From: a virus
Direction: 5' to 3' (one strand)
Virus record (IMG/VR): IMGVR_UViG_3300020201_000009
Location: 81,871 to 145,870 of that record
Length of the DNA stretch: 64,000 bases
A program made the position numbers and the translations under genes. Below the pieces are notes generated by a model. That model saw nothing but the letters and a program-made list of their open reading frames with translations. It did no database searches and had not been told where the DNA came from. The number at the start of each line of letters is the position of its first letter. The stretch's first letter is position 1. Below are positions 8,702 through 17,072 of the stretch, piece by piece.

Positions 8702-9264
8702 TGAAAAAAACAGTATTTTTAGACTTAGACGGAGTAATCGCTAATTGGACGAAGAGGACAGTTGAAAGCACGTTTAAGTTAAACTATGAAGATGTAACAG
8801 GGTTCAGTCGCGAAAAGTTTATTCCATTCATTACTGATAGAACGGGGTTGACAAAAACAAATATTAACGCTAAAATTTACGAAAATGACTCTGTTGATTT
8901 TTGGACTGGAATCGAAAAATATTATTGGGCCGATGAATTGGTGACATTAGTAAATCGTAATAGCTATCAGTGGTTTTTCCTTACAAAGCCTATGAGGAGT
9001 CCCGAGTGTTATTTTGGAAAAGCGCAATGGATTAAGAAATACTATCCAGCATTCTTCCATAAGTTAATTATTACCCCCGGAAGTAAAGGTCTATGTGCTA
9101 GAAATTTAGACTGTATATTAATTGACGATAACCTCAAGAATATTGAGGAATGGGTCGAGGCGGGCGGCGCAAGTTTTCCTTGGTTGGAAGTTAGCAGTAA
9201 TCCATTGAAATCTTCGGATGTAGTAAAAGACCGTATCGAAAAAATTAAAATTATATTATCATGA
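8701..9264 (+). CDS. HAD-family 5'(3')-deoxyribonucleotidase-like phosphatase
   Basis: 187 aa. HAD motif I is FLDLDGVIANW (nucleophile Asp8, acid Asp10). FFLTKPMRSPEC (about 90-101) fits motif II, and CILIDDNLKNIEEW (about 139-152) fits motif IV. The layout resembles 5'(3')-deoxyribonucleotidases, which dephosphorylate dNMPs. Because a kinase, a 2H enzyme and an RNA ligase lie just downstream, it could instead remove 3'-phosphates in RNA repair, as the HAD half of T4 Pnkp does. Family is fairly sure; substrate is not. Confidence 0.75.
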   Translation: MKKTVFLDLDGVIANWTKRTVESTFKLNYEDVTGFSREKFIPFITDRTGLTKTNINAKIYENDSVDFWTGIEKYYWADELVTLVNRNSYQWFFLTKPMRSPECYFGKAQWIKKYYPAFFHKLIITPGSKGLCARNLDCILIDDNLKNIEEWVEAGGASFPWLEVSSNPLKSSDVVKDRIEKIKIILS

Positions 9265-9521
9265 GAAGAGTTAAAATCACTAAAATCGCTACTATAAACG
9301 TAAACCCGAATGGTATTGATGATGCTTATTGGGCGATTGGGACGATTGTAGCGGAACCGACTGTGGGTAATCAATTCACGATCTATCGCGAATCAAATAT
9401 TCATAAGGTCGGTCACGGAGTTTTTAAAACCTCTCTAGTTGTCTTCGTAACGCCGACTGAAGATGGAAAAATTTTTATTAAAACAGAAAATGGTGAGTAT
9501 TCACTAGAAAACCATGCCTAG
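9261..9521 (+). CDS. Hypothetical small beta-rich protein
   Basis: 86 aa, alternating hydrophobic strands, no known motif. It overlaps both neighbours by a few bases and so is translated within the nucleotidase-kinase operon. Confidence 0.65.
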   Translation: MRRVKITKIATINVNPNGIDDAYWAIGTIVAEPTVGNQFTIYRESNIHKVGHGVFKTSLVVFVTPTEDGKIFIKTENGEYSLENHA

Positions 9522-9981
9522 TAAACTTATTCTTTTATCGGGAATGCCGGCTTCGGGTAAAAGTACTTACGCCCTTAAGTTGTCCAAAGAAATTGGTTAT
9601 GTGATTGAATGTGCTGATACTTGGAGGGGAATTCTTTCTTCGACGGGTGACGAGGGAGATCAATCAAAAAACCTAGAAATCTTTTTTTCGATTTTACCAA
9701 AACAAATCAAAAAACATTTAAATAATGGAAATGGTGTCATCATTGATGTGACGGGTGTGAATAAGAGGACGAGAAAGATTTGGACTAAGTTCGCACAAGA
9801 TAGCGATACAAACATTGATTGTCATTGGTTTAGACCAAATATCGATCAATCTCTAGAATGGAATAAAAATAGAAAGAGGCAGGTTCCCGAGGATATCATT
9901 GTAAAATATGAATTGAATTATAGAGAGCCCGGTCTAGAGGAGGGTTTTAAAGAAATTGTAGAGGTTGATTTAAAGAAATAA
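9514..9981 (+). CDS. P-loop polynucleotide kinase-like protein (AAA_33)
   Basis: 155 aa. Walker A GMPASGKST (9-17), an ADTWR segment (about 35) equivalent to the acceptor-binding Asp/Arg of the T4 polynucleotide 5'-kinase, VIIDVTGVNKRTR (about 75-87) and a C-terminal arginine lid (NRKRQVP). The length fits a kinase domain without the phosphatase half of T4 Pnkp. It probably phosphorylates 5'-OH RNA or DNA ends. The RNA ligase and 2H phosphoesterase in the same operon support RNA repair. Confidence 0.8.
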   Translation: MPSKLILLSGMPASGKSTYALKLSKEIGYVIECADTWRGILSSTGDEGDQSKNLEIFFSILPKQIKKHLNNGNGVIIDVTGVNKRTRKIWTKFAQDSDTNIDCHWFRPNIDQSLEWNKNRKRQVPEDIIVKYELNYREPGLEEGFKEIVEVDLKK

Positions 9982-9983
9982 TA

Positions 9984-10832
9984 ATGCCAAGAAAATTACC
10001 ACAATTAATTACTGTAAAGTCAGACGCTGTTATTAAAATGTTTTTTGATTTTTATGTCCTAAATGAAATATGGTTTAAACTTGTAGCAAAAGATGTTATC
10101 TATGGATATAAAACCGATACAATTATTCCTTTCAGAAGAGAAAGCGTTTTAAATGAGGCGTTTTTAGAAATTTGTGAAAAATTAAAATTTTTAATGGTTA
10201 ATAGTTTGGAATGGAGCGTTCGTCGAGAATGCAGGCATTTTAACATATATGGCCCCTTGGGAACTCTAATAAGTCGTAAATCATTGAAAAAATTAATGAT
10301 AAAAGCGATTTCTCATAATGATCAAAAAGATATTAAAAAAATTAAAGAAGAAATAAATGCGAGAAAACAACATAATTCTTTTATTAAGAAAAATAAACCT
10401 TGGAGTAAATGCTCTCTAGAGGCAATTCGCGAGGCTTTCATGATGGAAGGGTGGGACTCTGAATTTGGCGGCGTTAAATGGGGAGAAGGTACAAATTATT
10501 TAATTAAGTTAAAAGAATCAAAATCAATTAAAGATGATATTTTTTATATCGATAGAATCTTCGACCTCCAACATAATAACGGATTTATTTTAAATAAGAC
10601 ATGTTTTGAGGCTTTGGAAAATTTATGTTTGATAGATCTGAATCCAAAAATTAAAACAATCCATAGTCACGTAGATGATTATTGTTTGCTAGATGCCAGA
10701 TTTGAACTATCTATAGAAATCCTATCTAGTTTTTGCTCGCCCAAAGTTAAAAAACTTTATCAATCCAATAAACATTTGTTACAAGGTAATTTTGAAAAGT
10801 ATTATATTGGAGAGAAAATTAATACTAGATGA
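9984..10832 (+). CDS. Conserved-looking hypothetical protein in the RNA-repair operon
   Basis: 282 aa, not confidently recognised. The middle is basic (KKIKEEINARKQH..). The second half has FGGVKWGEGTNYLIKL and IFDLQHNNG, which read as conserved motifs because of the Gly, Trp, His and Asn residues. It lies between the kinase and 2H genes and overlaps the latter, so a link to RNA processing is possible but unsupported by motif. Confidence 0.7.
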   Translation: MPRKLPQLITVKSDAVIKMFFDFYVLNEIWFKLVAKDVIYGYKTDTIIPFRRESVLNEAFLEICEKLKFLMVNSLEWSVRRECRHFNIYGPLGTLISRKSLKKLMIKAISHNDQKDIKKIKEEINARKQHNSFIKKNKPWSKCSLEAIREAFMMEGWDSEFGGVKWGEGTNYLIKLKESKSIKDDIFYIDRIFDLQHNNGFILNKTCFEALENLCLIDLNPKIKTIHSHVDDYCLLDARFELSIEILSSFCSPKVKKLYQSNKHLLQGNFEKYYIGEKINTR

Positions 10833-11202
10833 AACGGGATTAAAAATAGTATTAGAAAAAGATTTTATAAAATACTATAAGTGGTTAGTGGAATCCCATA
10901 CGTATAAAACAATACAGCTTATTTGCCCTAAACACGGCGCGCATATTACAATCGTATCGAGCAAATTACATAAAGAGTTTGATAGGATAAAATTAAGTCA
11001 GTATAACAATCAGTTAGTCAGTTTTATATACAACCCAGAGGATATCAGAGTCGGCGGCAATGATTTTACCAATTATTGGTTGCCAGTTTTGTTTCCTCTT
11101 GGAGATCAGATTAAGATAGACCTAGGTATAGTCGAAAGTGACTTTCTAGGTTTTCATATTACAATAGCAAATAATAAAAATAAAGCAAGGTATAATCAAT
11201 GA
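10792..11202 (+). CDS. 2H-phosphoesterase-like protein
   Basis: 136 aa. Two HxTx-type motifs, AHITIV (His51) and FHITIAN (His122), 71 residues apart on hydrophobic strands, are the signature of the 2H superfamily (LigT, CPDase), although each has Ile in place of the first hydrophobic and Thr at the third position. Family members open or form 2',3'-cyclic phosphates and 2'-5' linkages. It overlaps the RNA ligase start as ATGA, which argues for repair of cyclic-phosphate RNA ends. Assigned from motif and context, without a database search. Confidence 0.6.
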   Translation: MKSIILERKLILDETGLKIVLEKDFIKYYKWLVESHTYKTIQLICPKHGAHITIVSSKLHKEFDRIKLSQYNNQLVSFIYNPEDIRVGGNDFTNYWLPVLFPLGDQIKIDLGIVESDFLGFHITIANNKNKARYNQ

Positions 11203-12566
11203 AGTTATCAGTTAAAGCAGAAAATACAAATTACGCAGCGGAAATATTCCTACTACCGAAACCATGTAAACACCCAAATGCCGATAAGCTTTCTTTAATT
11301 AATTTTAAAGGAAATGTAATCATTACCGGGATGAATTCCCGCGAGGGTGATTTATATGTTTACTTTCCTTTGGAAACCGCTATTAATAAAGAATATCTCT
11401 CATGGTCTAATTCTTTCAGTCACCCAGAATTAAATGCGAACACGAAAGTGCAGGGGTTCTTTAATGACGCTGGGAGAGTGAGGGCGGTAAAGTTGCGATC
11501 TCAACCTTCGATGGGTTATATTGTCCCACTTACCGATTTAATATTATGGTTGGATGCAAAGAAAATTAAATGTTCGGTTGAAGATTTTACGGTTGGTACA
11601 GAGTTTGATTATATTGACGAAAAGATTGTTTTGTGTGAAAAGTATGTCAATATTGAAGCTCTGCGTAAATTAGACAGTCTTACTAGAAATAATTCGAAAA
11701 AGGGAAAGGTAAAGAGAACGTCTAAGTTAGTTGACGATCAATTTAGGTTCCATATTGATACCGAACCTCTCAAGAAAAATATCCACCTTATTAAGCCCGA
11801 AGATAATATTACCGTATCGTATAAAATACACGGATCTTCAGCTGTCTACGCCCATATTCTAGTCAAACGTAAGCTGTCCACTCTTGATAAAATCGCCCGT
11901 TGGTTCGGGGTAAAAGTGGAAGAGACTAAATATGACTACGTATATTCAAGTCGCAAAGTTGTAAAAAATGAATATGAAGTGGAAGAAAAGCAAAACCTTC
12001 ATTATTACGATTCTAATATTTGGAGTCTTACTGGAAAAATTGTAAATGATTCTATCAAACCTGGAATTACCTTATATGGAGAATTGGTTGGGCAAACACC
12101 ATCTGGCAAATGGATTCAAAAGAATTACGACTACGGGACATTGCCGAATCAGCAAGAGTTTTATGTATATCGTATTTCAATTACAAATGCCAAAGGAGAT
12201 GTTTTTGAGTTCACAACAGAACAAGTCATCTCCTACTGCTCGATGCATGGTCTAAAAATGGTGCCGATTTTCTATCGCGGCAAAGCTAAAGATCTATTCC
12301 CAGAACTAAGTATAACAGAACATTGGAATCAGAATTTCTTAGATGCCTTACTAAAAAAATATACGGAGAAAGATTGTTATATGTGTACTAATAAGGTTCC
12401 AGAAGAGGGTATTGTTGTCGCAAAAGACGGCGTTACATTTACACCTTTTAAACTGAAATCTTTTCGTTTTCTTGAGGCCGAGTCGGTTCAACTGGACTCC
12501 GGGGAAATTGATATGGAGAGTGCAGAAAGCGTTGCGCCCGTAGCTGATCCAGAACCGGCAAAATAA
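11199..12566 (+). CDS. ATP-dependent RNA ligase
   Basis: 455 aa. Joins RNA ends through a lysyl-adenylate. Nucleotidyltransferase motif I is SYKIHGSS with nucleophile Lys209. TLYGELVGQTPSGKW (motif III region), EGIVVAKDG (motif IV) and PFKLKS (motif V) follow in order. About 190 residues precede the catalytic domain and may form an OB-like domain, as in Rnl5-type ligases. The C-terminus is acidic. It is the last gene of the kinase/2H/ligase run and is followed by a hairpin. Ligase assignment is firm; the exact Rnl subgroup is not. Confidence 0.9.
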   Translation: MKLSVKAENTNYAAEIFLLPKPCKHPNADKLSLINFKGNVIITGMNSREGDLYVYFPLETAINKEYLSWSNSFSHPELNANTKVQGFFNDAGRVRAVKLRSQPSMGYIVPLTDLILWLDAKKIKCSVEDFTVGTEFDYIDEKIVLCEKYVNIEALRKLDSLTRNNSKKGKVKRTSKLVDDQFRFHIDTEPLKKNIHLIKPEDNITVSYKIHGSSAVYAHILVKRKLSTLDKIARWFGVKVEETKYDYVYSSRKVVKNEYEVEEKQNLHYYDSNIWSLTGKIVNDSIKPGITLYGELVGQTPSGKWIQKNYDYGTLPNQQEFYVYRISITNAKGDVFEFTTEQVISYCSMHGLKMVPIFYRGKAKDLFPELSITEHWNQNFLDALLKKYTEKDCYMCTNKVPEEGIVVAKDGVTFTPFKLKSFRFLEAESVQLDSGEIDMESAESVAPVADPEPAK

Positions 12567-12574
12567 CCATTGAC

Positions 12575-12597
12575 GAGGGGGCGAAAAAGTCCCCTTC
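12575..12597 (+). terminator. Weak hairpin after the RNA ligase
   Basis: A GAGGGG/CCCCTTC stem with a ten-base loop lies just after the ligase stop. There is no T-run, so it may be a processing hairpin rather than an intrinsic terminator. Confidence 0.35.
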
Positions 12598-12627
12598 TAG
12601 AAGAGCACCGGAAAAAATTAAAAAAAC

Positions 12628-13179
12628 ATGAAAACATTCGCGATCATTAGTGGAATAGTATTTACAGGGTTTGTTTTATTTGCAGTCATCCTTGGAATAT
12701 GGATAATGAGTATGTATAATACCCAGTCCTCTCTCAAAAATACTTATGAGTCTAAAATTGTTGCCAATAGGGCGGTTTTTGATAATACATACAAAAAGAT
12801 TGATCAGTCGTCACAGGCGACACAAGCCCAAAAGAACGCTCTCAAAGAGATCTTTACTAGCTATGCCGAGGGCCGAGCTGGTAATGGTGGTGGAAGTCTT
12901 GCTACGTCAGTCAGGGAAGCAATTCCAGCGGTTGATGTATCGATTTACAAATCATTAATGAATGTAATTATCGGTGCTCGTGACGAATTCACAGCTAACC
13001 AAATTCATTTGGTAAGTATCGCCGAACAATATAATAAACATTTAGCGGTACAACCAAGTGGGTTTATTCTTGGCATGTTCGGTTTTACTAAAATCGACGC
13101 GAAGATTATCACTTCGACTCGGACGGAAAATGTTTATGCAACCGGTAAAGATGACGATGTACAACTACCAATAAGATAA
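12628..13179 (+). CDS. LemA-family membrane protein
   Basis: 183 aa. One N-terminal membrane helix (about 6-30) then a long helical region that includes YNTQSSLKNTYESK and conserved-looking NVIIGARDEFTANQ and IAEQYNKHL segments, as in LemA proteins. LemA function is poorly defined; in bacteria it is often beside TPM-domain proteins, and the second gene downstream here is a large membrane protein that could fill that role. Its presence in a phage suggests envelope remodelling or exclusion. Confidence 0.65.
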   Translation: MKTFAIISGIVFTGFVLFAVILGIWIMSMYNTQSSLKNTYESKIVANRAVFDNTYKKIDQSSQATQAQKNALKEIFTSYAEGRAGNGGGSLATSVREAIPAVDVSIYKSLMNVIIGARDEFTANQIHLVSIAEQYNKHLAVQPSGFILGMFGFTKIDAKIITSTRTENVYATGKDDDVQLPIR

Positions 13180-13183
13180 TATA

Positions 13184-13414
13184 ATGAACTTAGTTATTAT
13201 ATCCCTGATTTGGATGATTCTTGGAATTCCCCTTTCCTGTTTCATGATGGCGAATTTAAACATAGAAAAACCCGTCTTCGGAATTCTTGTTGCTTATTTT
13301 GCAATCGGACCCCTAGGATGGGCTTTCGGAATTGTTAGCGTTATACTTGTATTTTTATTATTAATTTGGCTACTGATGAATAAGCGTAGCCTATGTGAAT
13401 ATTATTGCTACTAA
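13184..13414 (+). CDS. Small two-helix membrane protein
   Basis: 76 aa, two hydrophobic segments (about 3-24 and 34-68), no recognised motif. It starts five bases after the LemA-like gene and overlaps the next reading frame. Confidence 0.65.
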   Translation: MNLVIISLIWMILGIPLSCFMMANLNIEKPVFGILVAYFAIGPLGWAFGIVSVILVFLLLIWLLMNKRSLCEYYCY

Positions 13415-13419
13415 TTTTT

Positions 13420-14607
13420 ATGATTCCCGTAAGTCTTTTTTATATATTCGCCATAATTCCCTTTTTACTAGGAGGCTATTTTTGGTATCGCGGGAAACAA
13501 GTCGTTATCGTCGAATGGTTAATCGGCTCGGCAGTCGGATTTATATTGGCTGGAATTTTTCATTTTTTCGCCATTCGCGGGCAAACTGACGATAAAGAGG
13601 TCTGGTCGGGTCAAATTACCTATGCGAAACAGTTTTCCGCGTGGACAGAATACTATGAAGAGGCGATTTATAGAACCGAATATAAGAATGTAAGGAGCTA
13701 TGTCGCAGGAACCAAAGGTCGGGACGGCCATTATGCGACGACAAGAGTAGCCTATCAAGTTTTTTCGCATTGGGCTCCAAGACAAAGAGACCATAAAGCT
13801 AAATGGGAAATGTATTCTAACATTGATACTTCTTATATCATTTCTTTAATCAAGTATCAGGATATTTCCCGTAAATTTGGTCAGACAAAGCCCATAAAGG
13901 GAGACAGAACAACGTCAGCACACGACTCAAAAATGATTGGAGGAGATCCAAACGATTATATTACGGTGAACGGCGATAGTTGGGTGGAGCCAATAACGAA
14001 AAATGTCCATTTTGCAAATCGGATGAAAGCTACGCCCTCTGTCTTTTCGTTTCCTAGCGTACCCGAAAAAATGGCAGTATTCCCCTACCCTTACTGCCCT
14101 GACGAATTCTCTTCGAATCGGTTGTTGGGTAACGCGAATACTTTTATTTCTGCACTTGCGTTTGACCAATTTAACGCGGTTGTGGGGCCGCAAAAAAAAG
14201 TAAACGTCATAATGGTAGGAATGTCCGCCAGTACGGCTTCTAGTTTTGGCAAATGGCAAGAAGCGGCATGGATCGGCGGCAAAAAGAACGATATTGTTAT
14301 AGTTTATGCGTCGGATAATGGGAAAAATATCGAGTGGGTTACGACTTTTGGTTGGACTAACTCCAAAACTGTATTGAGGATGATTGAGAGTAGTGTAATG
14401 GAAAATGGGATAAATAACAAACTTCTCCCTATTATACAACAAGATATAATTAAATATTACCAATTAAAAGACTTCACCAAAGAATTTGCACATTTGGCCA
14501 TTTCAGCAAGACCAATACATTTAATATGGTATTTGATCGTCGTATCAGTTGTTCAATTCGGGTTGTGGTACTATTTTCATAATAACGAATTCAAAAAAAC
14601 AAAATGA
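13420..14607 (+). CDS. Membrane-anchored protein, possibly TPM-like
   Basis: 395 aa from ATG 13420 (TTG 13405 is an alternative). Two N-terminal membrane helices, a large soluble region, and a C-terminal membrane helix near 365-385. The segment NDIVIVYASDNGKNIEWVTT followed by a helical stretch resembles a TPM domain only weakly. The order LemA, small membrane protein, this gene suggests one envelope complex. Identity uncertain. Confidence 0.6.
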   Translation: MIPVSLFYIFAIIPFLLGGYFWYRGKQVVIVEWLIGSAVGFILAGIFHFFAIRGQTDDKEVWSGQITYAKQFSAWTEYYEEAIYRTEYKNVRSYVAGTKGRDGHYATTRVAYQVFSHWAPRQRDHKAKWEMYSNIDTSYIISLIKYQDISRKFGQTKPIKGDRTTSAHDSKMIGGDPNDYITVNGDSWVEPITKNVHFANRMKATPSVFSFPSVPEKMAVFPYPYCPDEFSSNRLLGNANTFISALAFDQFNAVVGPQKKVNVIMVGMSASTASSFGKWQEAAWIGGKKNDIVIVYASDNGKNIEWVTTFGWTNSKTVLRMIESSVMENGINNKLLPIIQQDIIKYYQLKDFTKEFAHLAISARPIHLIWYLIVVSVVQFGLWYYFHNNEFKKTK

Positions 14608-15536
14608 AAACTATCTGTAAAGTGTTACATGGTTCTAGATTATATAAATTACACAATGATAAGTCCGATTGGGATATAAAGGGTATTTTTATACCCGATA
14701 TCGAAGATTGTCTTTTGTTACGTGCTCCCCAGAACATGAATCGTAAGGATGAAGACACGAATACTGAGTACCAAAACTTTGCCTTACAAACTTTTCTAGG
14801 ACATGCTGCGATGGGCCAGTCTATCGCTTTGGATATGTTACATTGTTCGCCAGAGGATTGTTTCGAAAGTAGTTTAATTTGGGAATATATCGTTCTCAAT
14901 AAATCAAAATTTTATACTAAAAAAATGCTGGGCGCTTTGGGCTTTAGCAAATCCCTCGCCATGAAATACGGATTTCGAGCAGAACGAATGGCGGTTGTCG
15001 AACTTGTCCTAAATGCTTTAAAAGAGGGTCGAGCGAAAGGTGCGTCTAGGATGTTTGACCTTTGGGATGATTTGCCAAAAGGAAAATACATTGATTACGA
15101 TATCGACGCCAGAATGAACCAAAAAGATAATCGATACATCGAAGTGGCGGGAAAAAAACTTCAAACGACAATCACTGTAGAATATGGAATCGAAATTCTC
15201 CAAAAATTATACGACGGTTATGGCTCAAGAACGCAAATGGCGAAAAATCTCGGTGGGGCGGATTTCAAAGCCATTTCTCATTCTTTCCGTATAGCTTACC
15301 AACTCAAATCGATCTATACTAATGGAACATTTTCCTATCCTCTGCCAGAAACCGAATTCATTAAAGATATTAAGTATCAGAAGCTAAATTACTTAGATGA
15401 CAATCTTGACCATAAACTTAACGATTTAATCACCGAAGTTGAAAATTTGTCTAAAGTTTCTCAATTTCCAAAATCAGTTGACCAAAATTGGTTAGACACA
15501 TTCACATTAGGTAACTATAACTATAAACTCAGCTAA
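14604..15536 (+). CDS. Predicted nucleotidyltransferase (pol beta fold)
   Basis: 310 aa. The N-terminus has HGSRLYKLHNDKSDWDIKG, matching the GS..DxD motif of minimal nucleotidyltransferases (COG3541-like), with metal-binding Asp19 and Asp21. A helical region follows. Related proteins occur near RNA ligases and kinases in phages, and RNA repair with the 9.5-12.6 kb set is plausible. The substrate is unknown. It overlaps the preceding membrane gene as ATGA. Confidence 0.7.
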   Translation: MKTICKVLHGSRLYKLHNDKSDWDIKGIFIPDIEDCLLLRAPQNMNRKDEDTNTEYQNFALQTFLGHAAMGQSIALDMLHCSPEDCFESSLIWEYIVLNKSKFYTKKMLGALGFSKSLAMKYGFRAERMAVVELVLNALKEGRAKGASRMFDLWDDLPKGKYIDYDIDARMNQKDNRYIEVAGKKLQTTITVEYGIEILQKLYDGYGSRTQMAKNLGGADFKAISHSFRIAYQLKSIYTNGTFSYPLPETEFIKDIKYQKLNYLDDNLDHKLNDLITEVENLSKVSQFPKSVDQNWLDTFTLGNYNYKLS

Positions 15537-15582
15537 TTTGTCACTTAAAGCAATAACTTTGTTAGTAAAAAAGAATAAATAT

Positions 15583-15882
15583 ATGACTGAAATACTAAAA
15601 GCCAGTGTAGCATATGCGTTGACAAAGAAAGTTTTTGAAGACGAAAATATCGAAAAAGAAATTGGGGATATCGCTGTAAGAATAACCAACGCAATATCTC
15701 TTGGTTACTTAATGACTCATAGTGAACCGATTAGCGGCATTTTAAAAGCTAATAAACTTGTTCACCATTTAGATGAACTTGGCTATCATTGCGGGATGCA
15801 ACAAGGACCAACGATGATGTCTTGGTATGTACATGCTAATTGGGAAATGATGCCTTTGAATCGTAGAGAATCAATCGAATGA
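15583..15882 (+). CDS. Hypothetical protein
   Basis: 99 aa from ATG 15583; an in-frame TTG at 15538 would add 15 residues. Helical N-terminus, then GYHCGMQQGPTMMSWYVHA, which looks like a conserved core. No function seen. Confidence 0.65.
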   Translation: MTEILKASVAYALTKKVFEDENIEKEIGDIAVRITNAISLGYLMTHSEPISGILKANKLVHHLDELGYHCGMQQGPTMMSWYVHANWEMMPLNRRESIE

Positions 15883-16109
15883 AAAAAGCTACCTATATTT
15901 TAGATAAAATCGAAAATGGGATTATATATTTGATAGATCCCAATAATGGTGAAACCACGATTACGAATAACGCAGAAAAAGTTGTAGAAGAAATAAACAA
16001 ACTCTATCCATTATTTCGAGTTGTATATTTAGATACTGATAATCAATGGTGGGAGTTGTTACATGAATCGGGGGATTTTAGAGAATTTAGAGAATTCGAT
16101 AAGAAGTAA
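15879..16109 (+). CDS. Hypothetical small protein
   Basis: 76 aa, beta-rich (ATYILDKIENGIIYLID..), overlapping the preceding stop as ATGA. Not recognised. Confidence 0.6.
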   Translation: MKKATYILDKIENGIIYLIDPNNGETTITNNAEKVVEEINKLYPLFRVVYLDTDNQWWELLHESGDFREFREFDKK

Positions 16110-16132
16110 AAAAAAACTTTTTTGTTTTCGCC

Positions 16133-16160
16133 TTGACCTTTGTCTCATTTTTACGATAAT
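16133..16160 (+). promoter_or_regulatory. Sigma70-type promoter, leaderless for the metallophosphatase
   Basis: TTGACC (16133-16138), a 16-base spacer and GATAAT (16155-16160), then six bases (TGGGTA) to the ATG at 16167. Same geometry as at 4028. An A-run/T-run (16108-16124) upstream may act as a weak terminator. Confidence 0.65.
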
Positions 16161-16166
16161 TGGGTA

Positions 16167-17072
16167 ATGCCGAAGACGTTAATTCTTACAGACGTCCACC
16201 ATAGAATTGATTTGGTGGATGAAATCGTAGCTTTAGAAAAGGCCGATAAAGTAATTTGGACTGGCGATTATCAAGACCAATTTGAAGACACCCCGGCAGA
16301 TGCAAAAAAAACCGCAATCTGGTTAAAGGGAAAATTGGAAGACCCAAGAAACGTGATGATCATCGGAAATCATGATTGGACGTATATGTACCCGGATAAT
16401 AAACATGCTTATTGTTCCGGGTTTTCCGATGAAAAATCGGAGGCGATTAGAAAAATACTAAATAAGAATGACTTTGCGAAGCTGAAATCTTTCCATGTAG
16501 AAAATAATATTTTATTTTCCCATGCCGGTATCTCTAAGAGATTTTTAGATTTCGTGGTAAAAAAGGGGGATTGGGATGAAGATAAGGAATATTCTCTAGA
16601 AAATATCGTATCTTCTTTAGAAGACTGGACAGAGAAAGCAAGATTAGTATACCCAGTTGGTGGAAGCCACCCTCTATTTATGGCGGGCTGGGATCGCGGA
16701 GGCCGACAAGATTACGGCGGCATTATTTGGGAAGATTCTAGGACCCATTTTCCAATTAAAGGGTTGAAACAGATTTTTGGTCACACTCCCGGTAAAAAAC
16801 CTTATTATATCTTGATCGGGGACCATCATGGAAACCCCATACTTGTCGGACTGGATAAGTATGATGAAGAATTAAAATCGGGAATGCATAAGGGTAGTTT
16901 GGAGACTTGGGGTCTTTGTATTGACACCCATACGAATCATTATGCGATTATTGAAGATGAAATCGTGTTGACGGTTAAGACGGTTAAACAAAAGAGGGTA
17001 TTAGACACGGCTAAAATGGAAGATAAATATATATTAGTTGGAGTAGAAAATTTTTATAAAAGATTACTATAA
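16167..17072 (+). CDS. Calcineurin-like metallophosphoesterase
   Basis: 301 aa from ATG 16167, which lies seven bases after the promoter -10 (TTG 16140 lies within the promoter). Metal-binding motifs in order: TDVHH, WTGDYQD, IGNHDW, SHAGI and FGHTPG. Such enzymes hydrolyse phosphomonoesters or diesters in proteins or nucleotides; the substrate cannot be read from sequence. It is followed without a gap by a dNMP kinase gene. Confidence 0.85.
   Translation: MPKTLILTDVHHRIDLVDEIVALEKADKVIWTGDYQDQFEDTPADAKKTAIWLKGKLEDPRNVMIIGNHDWTYMYPDNKHAYCSGFSDEKSEAIRKILNKNDFAKLKSFHVENNILFSHAGISKRFLDFVVKKGDWDEDKEYSLENIVSSLEDWTEKARLVYPVGGSHPLFMAGWDRGGRQDYGGIIWEDSRTHFPIKGLKQIFGHTPGKKPYYILIGDHHGNPILVGLDKYDEELKSGMHKGSLETWGLCIDTHTNHYAIIEDEIVLTVKTVKQKRVLDTAKMEDKYILVGVENFYKRLL

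Noticed and set aside
13927-14463. 178-codon minus-strand frame
   Set aside because: Antisense shadow of the membrane-anchored protein gene; composition not protein-like.
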